Part shown: positions 18,223-24,901 of the stretch, piece after piece
Layout: each line of letters begins with the position of its first letter
How positions within the stretch are numbered: the stretch's first letter is position 1
Made by a program: the position numbers and the translations under genes
Source of the DNA: Priapulus caudatus
Taxonomy: Eukaryota; Priapulida; Priapulimorpha; Priapulimorphida; Priapulidae
Direction: 5' to 3'
NCBI RefSeq assembly: GCF_000485595.1
Contig: NW_014577158.1
Span: forward strand, 580,103-605,003
DNA: 24,901 bases
Notes under the pieces: generated by a model
What the model saw: the letters and a program-made list of their open reading frames with translations, nothing else
Databases searched by the model: none
Told to the model about the DNA's origin: nothing

Positions 18223-19002
18223 CCAGAACAGTTCATTAATGTTTTTGTACTGCAATTAAAGCAATCAGCAATTTCAATGACAAATAATTACCAATTATTT
18301 CATGAAACTGTCAAACAAGTATTACCCCGAACCTCTCTCCTAGCACATCAATAGGTCTAAACTTATTATTGCACCAGTCATGCCTACAGGTTAAATCTCT
18401 TGGTTAAATCTAACCTTGAAACAATGTAAGTCATAGATTTCGCATAGATACGATTAAAGTGGAGTGCATACACGTTGGTTGGGCACATGGGTAACAAAAG
18501 AAAAAGATGATGCATGGTTTAATAAATACAAGTTTGTGAGATTAAACATTTTTTACAAACCATTATAAACTCCAAGTTTGCAATATTTTTTATCCAATAT
18601 ATCACATGAAAGACAAGTTTGTAAACTAAAACAAGTTTCTCACCCAATGACCCAATGACCAACATATATTTGACCTTATAATTACTGTCCCAACTCAGTC
18701 TTAAATGTTGAATATGAAAACCACGACTACTGCTACCTCAGGATATTTTAATAATGGGATAACATGGACTGATGACAAAGAAATTAAACATATTACCACT
18801 GTCTGTGTCCTGCATAGGAGCTTACATAGAATAGACCAAAATAACTTTGGTATTTTTTACAGAATATAATTAATTACACACTATACATTATGAAATGCAT
18901 GAAAGTTTCAGATAATAGAGCTGTCACTTCACAGATTTGTGCAGAATGAAACCATAATCATGATAACCGACTCAAAAAATTAAATACTTCAAATGAACGT
19001 AC

Positions 19003-19125
19003 CCTTGACTGTGAAGTTATTTAATGGATCCTCTAGACCCTGACCTGGTTCCTTTTTAAACCCTATTAGTGTGCCATCTTCAAATAGTATCATGTAACGC
19101 TGCCTCCAATTACGAATATGTTCAC
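19003..19125 (-). CDS. akt: AKT exon 2: PH domain, strands 2-4
   Basis: Acceptor AATTTCAG and donor AAGG/GTACGT bound 123 bases. With exon 1 it reads KRGEHIRNWRQRYMI, then LFEDGTLIGFKKEPGQG and DPLNNFTVKG. The residues matching human AKT1 Lys14, Glu17, Arg23, Arg25 and Asn53, which shape the phosphoinositide pocket, are all present. Length and spacing match the human PH domain with one or two residues' difference in the loop after GFK. The exon leaves one base for the glycine codon completed by exon 3. Confidence 0.96.
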
Positions 19126-19212
19126 CTGAAATTTAATTAATATGGTTAATTGCTACTAATGACAAGATACATCTGTGCATGTGCTGTACATAACCGTTCA
19201 CTACCACAGATA

Positions 19213-19372
19213 AGGTCTATGTCTACCTGACCTCTGTTTGACCTGGCTCGTTTAGCTATTTCTGACTAACCCTAACCCTGGTAACTATCTGATATGGTTA
19301 GGGTTAGGGTTAGGGTTAGTCAGAAATAGCTAAACGAGCCAGGTCAAACAAAGGTCAGGAAGACATAGACCC
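19213..19372. mobile_element. Foldback/MITE-like element with TTAGGG core (family member 2), in AKT intron 1
   Basis: A near-perfect palindrome: arms of about 66 bases (AGGTCTATGTC...TTTAGCTATTTCTGAC and its complement) surround CTAACCCTAACCCTGG, TAACTATCTGATATGG and a TTAGGG run. Shares its ends and core with the 17131-17360 element, but the arm bodies differ (GTTTGACCTGGCTCG here), so these are distinct subfamilies. Confidence 0.8.
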
Positions 19373-19553
19373 TACGGGCTTCACTACCCACTAAAACTTA
19401 TGAACCAATTTCATTTTAAATTAAACATTACAACATGCATGTAAAAAGCACATTCACATACAGATTCAATATAGCAGAATAATATAATAAGGTTTTTGTA
19501 GGGTTTATGCAATATTTACTATTGAAACCAGTAAATAAATGAATACAACTTAC

Positions 19554-19641
19554 CTCTCTTGTAGAGAAATCCTTCTTTGATAATTTTTCCTTTGGGTTGA
19601 GCTATCTTGTTTTCTGTATCTGCCATTTCCAAGGCTTTGAG
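19554..19641 (-). CDS. akt: AKT exon 2 of the transcript / first coding exon (start codon at 19626)
   Basis: AKT is the phosphoinositide-recruited kinase that transmits PI3K signals at the plasma membrane. An acceptor (TTTAATACAG) begins the exon at 19641, followed by 15 bases of 5'UTR. The ATG at 19626 has G at -3 and G at +4, a good initiation context. It encodes MADTENKIAQPKGKI then IKEGFLYKRG, the first strand of the PH domain, and ends with one base of the glycine codon before GTAAGT. The N-terminus is about 10 residues longer than in human AKT1. An upstream acceptor shows that at least one noncoding exon precedes it. Together with the next three exons it encodes about 151 residues. Confidence 0.95.
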
Positions 19642-20053
19642 CTGTATTAAAATGAGGTCATCCTGTTAGTGGTAGCAATTTCTAACATCTACATTTCCTT
19701 CGTTTACAATAACATCTAAATCCCTCCACCCAGCATGATGTGAAGGGTTGCCGATAACTTTGTTGACTATGCAATACAGGCACTTAAAACTAGACTCCCC
19801 TTTTCAGGGTTTTTTTCTGAGAGAAAATTAGACATAGAAGAGGAGGTACAGGGGGTTGTCTTCCTCCCGCCTCCCTCCCCCTCTCCTCCTGTCTCCCTCC
19901 CTCAACACCTCCAGGATCTTTTATATTTTGCGTTTTCTTTTTTGAATGTCACGTAGTTTCTCTGACAGTTTGCGTAATAAATGTATTTATCCTGTACAAT
20001 GTATTTTCTCATGTATTCATTTCCGGTGCTATATGGATTTCTTTTATTTTTCT
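19642..20053. other. akt: AKT 5' intron, proximal part; pyrimidine-rich tract
   Basis: No gene seen. A CT-rich run (CCTCCCGCCTCCCTCCCCCTC, 19864 onwards) of about 60 bases sits at 19856-19916. Confidence 0.5.
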
Positions 20054-20110
20054 CTACTTAGTATATACTCTCTCTCTCTCTCTTTCCCCAATAGTTTGTT
20101 TTGGATGTAA

Positions 20111-20258
20111 ATCCTCCCGCCCACTGGCCTCCCTACTCCCGCTCCTTCCCCTCCCGCTCCCCTCCCCCTTTTCTCCCGTCTCCCGCCCCCTACTCTGCCG
20201 TCTCCCGTCCCTCCTTCTCCTGTACCCCCGCCCCCCCCCCTGTACCCCCCTCATAGGA
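20111..20258 (-). repeat. C-rich/polypyrimidine tract (G-rich on the minus strand)
   Basis: About 150 bases of CCCTCCC, CTCCCG and poly-C, ending in a run of ten C. On the minus strand the G runs could form quadruplexes. An open frame on the minus strand across it is compositional, not a gene. Confidence 0.8.
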
Positions 20259-20489
20259 GGTAATGGCTTGTTTGGGAAAAAAACATGCATGATGGATTCA
20301 AAGGCATGCCGTAGGCACGCATGCGGATGCAATAAACGCACATGGCAATCTAAATATGCCAGAAGCACGTGGGGACTGGTCACTGGTGATTTATTTATTT
20401 TAGGGTTGACACTATTTTGACAACGGCGAGTAAATACAGGAACATTTTCACAACGGCGATGTTAAATTTGACAATGGGGGTGCGCTACT

Positions 20490-20732
20490 GTGCCTCTTAT
20501 GTATAAGAAACCCTGCTTTACTTTAAAAGTTAATTACTTGAAGTTGATCAAAGGTGGTTTCCAAGCTAGTAAAGCAGCTCTCTGCATATACCACACAAAT
20601 GAATATAGGCTGGACCTCGATGATCTACCATCTGACAGTCTGGCACCATCAGTGGTCCGGCAAGAATTAAATGCAGCGGTCCGTAATTTGTGGGGCTATC
20701 GCTTGGTGGCGCCACCGTTTCCCGCGATATAA
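20490..20732 (+). CDS. Short open frame, 80 codons, unknown and doubtful
   Basis: Encodes MPLMYKKPCFTLKV followed by a moderately charged segment with LDLDDLPSD and LNAAVRNLWGY. Composition is less biased than the surrounding sequence and it is unlike simple-repeat frames, so it may be a fragment of a transposon-derived or retained coding exon. I do not recognise a family. It lies on the strand opposite AKT, inside its probable 5' intron. Confidence 0.15.
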   Translation: MPLMYKKPCFTLKVNYLKLIKGGFQASKAALCIYHTNEYRLDLDDLPSDSLAPSVVRQELNAAVRNLWGYRLVAPPFPAI

Positions 20733-22000
20733 CCAGGCATTGTTTACGTGTGATTGTTACTCCAATTTGTCTGTGCTCATTTCTGGGTATTATTTATCCT
20801 TCAATGTTGCCACACAATAAGTGGCGAGGTATTGTTACTTTATGTGTTATTTAAATGACCTAATGTTAAAATTGCCAAATTTACGCAACAACTTACTAAA
20901 AATTTGTGACTCAAGCGTTAAAAGTGCCGTTTTTGAAAAATGTAGCCAGCCAACTACCCATAGCACATGGTGGAGATTTGTATACACACATTTTAATCAC
21001 GTATAGTAGATGAAACAGGCACCGTTTATCTCGACCCACGCACCAATTTGGCTCACATTGTGGTGAGTTTACCTGCCTTGAGGTCGGCCAGCTCGACTTG
21101 CGAGTATAGTACAAGTCTACACGTACATCTTAGTGTATACACTATAGTACTGTACTGTAGGCAACTGGTCAGTAACAGACCATCCAGACTGCACCAACTG
21201 TATAATAAAGTAGGAGCAACCCCTAGGGTCAAAACATTGCACAACCAACCCTGCATATAAGCATCCCTCAAGGGAAATGCCACGAGTAAACCCTTTATAG
21301 ATAGCTATCTATTCTATCAGGGTATCCGCTATTATAGAATGATGTGCAGGTGTGGTGGTTACGGAACTTCACAACTTTAAACTGTGAAGTATAATAACAT
21401 TTTGATTCCGGAGACATTGCTTTGCAATTTGCTTCGTAAATTTTCAGGTAGTCAATTAAATATTTTTTATCAATTGCGACAGCTGACGCTGTATATAGGA
21501 AATATGCATATATAAGAAAATATGGTGAAACAGATTTCAGTGTGTGACAGGGCCCATTAACATGTAATTAAGTCTTTTGTTTTGAGACAGTTTACACCCT
21601 GTAAATGTTGCTAAATTCAATAAAAAGAACACAACTTGTAACAAGGATGTGCACGCATTATACCTAGACTATCAATCCCAGCTGTGACATCAGCACAGCA
21701 TTATTACTGACGCAAGCACTGACAGTGACAAAACGTGGAAGGTGTCAGTGACAGTATCATACAGCAACCCAAAGACTCTACTGCACCGCGACCATCTGCG
21801 TAACACGGAGAGAGGCAAGAGTATGCAGGTGGTGTAGGCTAATGACATGTACGGTGTACTACAAGTGTGAATATATTAAGTACGCATCCGATGAACGATG
21901 GACGGGCAGCGACTCGGTGACAACGTGCGACTGAATTCCTAACCTTGGGTATCAGCGCATTACGAGATAATAAGCAACCCGCCAGCAATTTTATCTATTT
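20733..22000. other. AT-rich sequence upstream of AKT, no gene seen
   Basis: Probably the AKT 5' intron. Short open frames at 20821-21283 occur on both strands over the same bases and show no domain. No repeat stands out. Confidence 0.5.
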
Positions 22001-22002
22001 AC

Positions 22003-22140
22003 CTTCCTTCTTCAGATTCCTGTTATCATACGTCTAACATTTGTCGTTTTTATAGTAACAAGAACAACTAATAAAGCTTCATGAATTATACTGTCTGGGT
22101 TGGCAGTAACATCACGACCACAAGTTGTTGATTTGTCTGG
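22003..22140 (-). other. akt: Candidate noncoding first exon of AKT
   Basis: On the minus strand GAATCTGAAGAAGGAAG is followed at 22002 by GTAAAT, a good donor. It lies about 150 bases downstream of the TCTCGCGAGA/CRE cluster and upstream of the coding exon that needs a 5' partner. The exon start is a guess; transcripts would be needed to support it. Confidence 0.3.
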
Positions 22141-22143
22141 CAA

Positions 22144-22220
22144 TGACGTCATAGTCTCGCGAGATTGCGATTTGCGAGAGTCCGCCACGCGAATTCATTC
22201 ATCACCACGAAACGCACGTG
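22144..22220. promoter_or_regulatory. Candidate promoter: CRE, TCTCGCGAGA palindrome and CACGTG E-box
   Basis: TGACGTCA (22144-22151), TCTCGCGAGA (22155-22164) and CACGTG (22215-22220) fall within 77 bases, in a locally CpG-rich patch between AT-rich stretches. TCTCGCGAGA is a known housekeeping-promoter element and the other two are classic binding sites. All three are palindromes, so orientation is not given. AKT on the minus strand is the only gene recognised nearby. Confidence 0.55.
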
Positions 22221-22239
22221 TTGGTATTTGCGAGTTACC

Positions 22240-22526
22240 TTGTTACTTGTATTAAAATGTATAATATAATAAACGTTTGCACTTTTGCATGTTTATCAAT
22301 TGTTGCAACTGTAATAACCTGACAATGAACCCACCGTTACCCACGTACAAAATGAAACAAACTGACATAGAGCCTATATATTATTATATATTTATTATTA
22401 TTATATAGGTCACGACATATATATATCACAAAGTTATTGAGTAGGTACACGTTATAAAACATATTATATAATTAAAACACGTTAATGAACGAATTGAATT
22501 AGGTACAGCAATACCCTACAATACGT
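22240..22526. other. AT-rich spacer with TATATA/TTATTA runs
   Basis: Contains ATTATATATTTATTATTATT near 22382 and TATATATATC near 22430. Nothing else recognised. Confidence 0.5.
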
Positions 22527-22773
22527 AGGGAGAAGAGAAGATACCCGAGGGGCGGTAGCAGCAGAGAGAGGTTGAGCGAGGGACAAGGGAGGCAAGAGGA
22601 AGGGCGGGAGGGGATGAAGTAGGAGTTTTGCACCCTACAGGCTAGGGCGCTCTCCTAATTATAAACACAGGTCCACTGATAACAGTTGATTATATAAATC
22701 TATGCTAAGATACCCCCTAGAACCATAATAAATGCGTAATCATCACAAAATACAACTCCTCTCGTGAGGTATT

Positions 22774-22783
22774 GCGCATGCGC
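22774..22783. promoter_or_regulatory. NRF1-type palindrome GCGCATGCGC, site 1 of 6
   Basis: Matches the NRF1 consensus core (TGCGCATGCGC). Lies in the first half of repeat unit 1, followed by TAACACAC. Confidence 0.5.
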
Positions 22784-22973
22784 TAACACACTAACATAGC
22801 CAGATTGTCTACTGATTGGTATATGCAGCGGGGAGCTTACATGTAAGGTCTTCGTCCTATTTCTTAAGTGAGGTCTGCTGATGGAATTTTATCATATAAA
22901 TCTATGCTAGGATAACTCCTCGTCATTTTAAATGCATAAACTTTGCAAAATATTCTTCTTCTCGGGAGATATT

Positions 22974-22983
22974 GCGCATGCGC
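22974..22983. promoter_or_regulatory. NRF1-type palindrome, site 2 of 6
   Basis: Second half of unit 1, 200 bases from site 1, followed by GTGCACC. Confidence 0.5.
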
Positions 22984-23317
22984 GTGCACCATTTCAGGCG
23001 TGCAGTACGTACTAAAGAAAACTGCACAATATAGCTTGCTGAGTGAAAGAGGGGTGCGAGACTGAGGAAAGGCTGAGAGAAGAGAGCTGAGGGGCGGTAG
23101 AAGAAGGAGGAGAATGAGCGAGGGACAGGGAATTTAGGCAAAGGAAAGGGCGGGAGGGGATGAAGTTAGAGTTTTGCACCCTACAGGGTAGGGCGCTCTC
23201 CTAATTATAAACACGGGTCGACTGATAACAATTTATTACATAAATCTATGCTAAGATAGCCCCTAACCATAATGAATGCCTACTCATCACAAAATATAAC
23301 TCCTCTTGTGAGATATT

Positions 23318-23327
23318 GCGCATGCGC
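23318..23327. promoter_or_regulatory. NRF1-type palindrome, site 3 of 6
   Basis: First half of unit 2, followed by TAACACAC as in site 1. Confidence 0.5.
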
Positions 23328-23517
23328 TAACACACTAACGTAGCCAGATTGTGTACTGACTGGTATATGCAGCGGGGAGCTTACATGTAAGGTCTTCGTC
23401 CTATTTTTTATGCGAAGTCTACTGATAAAATGTTATCATAGAAATCTATGCTAGGATAACTCTTCTTCATTTTAAATGCATAATCTTTGCTAAATATTCT
23501 TCTTCTCGGGAGATATT

Positions 23518-23527
23518 GCGCATGCGC
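23518..23527. promoter_or_regulatory. NRF1-type palindrome, site 4 of 6
   Basis: Second half of unit 2, exactly 200 bases from site 3, followed by GAGCACC. Confidence 0.5.
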
Positions 23528-23866
23528 GAGCACCGTTTCAGGCGGGCTGTATAGGGCCTACGTACTGAAGAAACAACATAATATAGCTTGCTGAAGGAGA
23601 GAGGGGTGCGAGACTGCGGAAAGGCGGCGGAGAAGAGAGCTGAGGGGCGGTAGAAGACGAAGGAAGCTGAGCGAGAGACAAGGAAGGCAAGGGGAAGGGC
23701 GGGAGGGGATGAAGTAGGAATTTTGCACCCTACAGGCTAGGGCGCTCTCCTAATCAACAACACAGATCCACGGATAACAATTTATTACATAGATCTATGC
23801 TAATATACCGCCTAACCATAATAAATGCATAATCATCACAAAATATAACTCCTCTCGTGAGATATT

Positions 23867-23876
23867 GCGCATGCGC
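23867..23876. promoter_or_regulatory. NRF1-type palindrome, site 5 of 6
   Basis: First half of unit 3, followed by TAACACAC. Confidence 0.5.
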
Positions 23877-24066
23877 TAACACACTAACATAGCCAGATTG
23901 TGTACTGACTGGTACATGCGGCGGGGAGCTTACATGTAAGGTCTTCGTCCCATTTCTTATGCGAGGTCTACCGATGAAATATTATCATATAAATCTATGC
24001 TAGGATAACTCCTCTTCATTTTAAATGCATAATCTTTGCAAAATATTCTTCTTCTCGGGAGATATT

Positions 24067-24076
24067 GCGCATGCGC
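24067..24076. promoter_or_regulatory. NRF1-type palindrome, site 6 of 6
   Basis: Second half of unit 3, exactly 200 bases from site 5, followed by GAGCACC. Confidence 0.5.
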
Positions 24077-24330
24077 GAGCACCGTTTCAGGCGGGAAGTA
24101 CGTACTGAAGAAAACTGCATAATATAGCTTGCCGAGGGAAAGAGGGGTGTGAGATTAAGGAAAGGCGGCGGAGAATAGTATGCAGTGGGAACCTTACATG
24201 TAAGGTCTTCGTCCTATTTCTTAAGTGAGGTCTATTGATGTAGTTTTATCATATAAATCTATGCTAGGATAACTGCTCTTCATTTTAAATGCACACGAAT
24301 CCCATCTCGATTACCCGCAATGCGGAATGG

Positions 24331-24425
24331 ATATTATCAGGAGTAGATAATAGGGAACAGGAGGAAGACAGGAGGGGACAAGAGGAAACAGGAGTAGATT
24401 TCCTATTATCTACTTCTGATATAAT
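24331..24425. repeat. Imperfect inverted repeat around a purine-rich loop
   Basis: ATTATCAGGAGTAGATAATA near 24333 is the imperfect complement of TCCTATTATCTACTTCTGAT near 24401. About 45 bases of AGGAGGAAGACAGGAGGGG-like purine sequence separate them. Looks like a small foldback element at the edge of the tandem array. Confidence 0.7.
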
Positions 24426-24537
24426 ATATTTTTTTCCTTGCCGTTAGTTGGCGCTAGTGTCGCCCAGAAGTAATGTGGGATGCTAAATATATTCACATGT
24501 AACTTCATTAAAATTATTCACCTGTAATCAGCCCGTA

Positions 24538-24901
24538 CAGTGGCGTAGCCTGTAGCCAGCAATTTGGAAACAGGGGGGGCCAAGGCGAGGGAGCGAAGCG
24601 ACCGAGGGGGTAGGGTGTGGGAGGGGTACTCCGCCCTCCCAACGGTAAGGGAGATTTTTGAAAATCGTGCATGAAAATGGCATTTTCTGCACACTAAAAT
24701 CATATTAGGGTAACTTATAAATGAGAAGTCACATATCTAATCCGCTTATAACGCCCCCTCCCTCGCTTTTTATTTTTCCACTCCATCCGATCAACGTGGG
24801 ACGATGGCCCTGGCTGTGGCGCCGGAAGGCCTCTGAGTTACACACGACCAGTTTGTGGACCCTTAGCTAACCCAGTGAAAATGTGTATCGAAGCCACGTG
24901 T
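24538..24901 (+). mobile_element. Probable transposon or repeat end starting CAGTGGCGTAGCC, continues off the window
   Basis: CAGTGGCGTAGCC is like the terminal inverted repeats of many hAT-type DNA transposons. It is followed by a GGGGGGGCCAAGGCGAGGGAG stretch and GAGCGAAGCGACCGAGGGG, a sequence type common in dispersed repeats of marine invertebrates. The other end and any transposase are not in the window, and the inner limit is not determined. Confidence 0.5.

Larger units (their letters stand above)
16726..19002 (-). other. akt: AKT intron 2 (about 2.3 kb), rich in foldback elements
   Basis: Holds the telomere-core foldback at 17131-17360 and the TTAA-flanked inverted-repeat element at 17571-18222. 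The remainder (18223-19002) is AT-rich with no open frame or repeat that I recognise. Confidence 0.8.
22527..24294. repeat. Tandem array of ~547-bp units, three copies plus a partial fourth
   Basis: The phrase TTTTGCACCCTACAGG recurs with CACCCTACAG at 22631, 23177 and 23726 (spacings 546 and 549), and CTTACATGTAAGGTCTTCG recurs near 22838, 23380, 23937 and 24193. Each unit has a purine-rich part (GGGCGGGAGGGGATGAAGT), then two related halves of about 200 bases. Both halves contain AAATCTATGCTA(A/G)GATA and AGATATTGCGCATGCGC, so the unit is itself a diverged dimer, as in higher-order satellite repeats. The fourth copy is cut short after AAATGCACACGAATCCC. No coding frame. Confidence 0.9.

Noticed and set aside
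20054-20383. 109-codon minus-strand frame
   Set aside because: Its RGRG-rich product comes from the C-rich simple-sequence tract.
22923-23141. 72-codon minus-strand frame in the tandem array
   Set aside because: It is not kept open in the other units of the array.
22527-24294. CRISPR-like array
   Set aside because: Units are about 547 bases with no short repeat-spacer pattern, and the context is an animal genome.

Overview
The window is animal (metazoan) genomic DNA. It has AT-rich introns with GT-AG splice sites, interstitial TTAGGG repeats, foldback elements, and a GC-rich Ty3/gypsy-type LTR retrotransposon that contains an 835-base assembly gap. The organism cannot be fixed from sequence alone. 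The AKT protein fragments look most like those of marine invertebrates such as lophotrochozoans, but that is an impression rather than a measurement.

The host gene is an AKT (RAC serine/threonine kinase, protein kinase B) orthologue on the minus strand. Exons 1 to 4 lie at about 19641-19554, 19125-19003, 16725-16614 and 15424-15279. They splice in a consistent phase and encode a complete PH domain plus the linker to the kinase domain. A candidate promoter lies near 22.14-22.22 kb (CRE, TCTCGCGAGA and CACGTG), with a plausible 5'UTR splice donor at 22003.

The left 4 kb carries the same locus in the opposite orientation. Bases 1-2961 are an inverted copy of 14969-17812, including noisy copies of AKT exons 3 and 4. 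Bases 2962 to about 4640 continue the same locus and hold exon 5, the start of the kinase domain, on the plus strand. All three left-hand exons are broken by scattered one-base indels, whereas the right-hand ones are clean. The homology stops exactly where the retrotransposon's 3' LTR ends. The simplest reading is that the left segment is an empty-site allele or unpolished long-read contig joined in reverse, and the right side is the allele carrying the retrotransposon in AKT intron 4, antisense to the gene. A genuine inverted duplication is the alternative.

The retrotransposon (4884-14968) has a partial 5' LTR, a primer binding site, gag, pol (protease, RT, RNase H, integrase), a third ORF after pol, a polypurine tract and a full 958-bp 3' LTR. 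The third ORF is the most unusual coding part. It has an acidic repeat domain, a possible C2HC zinc finger, a basic Ala-rich 16-residue repeat and a distinct C-terminal domain, and shows no envelope features. A consensus splice donor in the LTR and a good acceptor 18 bases before the ORF3 ATG suggest a spliced subgenomic mRNA. A perfect 16-bp hairpin lies between pol and ORF3. The copy is damaged: frameshifts in gag, pol and ORF3, stops in pol and ORF3, and a 23-bp duplication in integrase.

The right flank (19.6-24.9 kb) holds AKT upstream sequence. It ends in a tandem array of about 547-bp units (22527-24294), each made of two diverged halves that carry an NRF1-type palindrome GCGCATGCGC (six sites in all), followed by a transposon-end-like sequence starting CAGTGGCGTAGCC.
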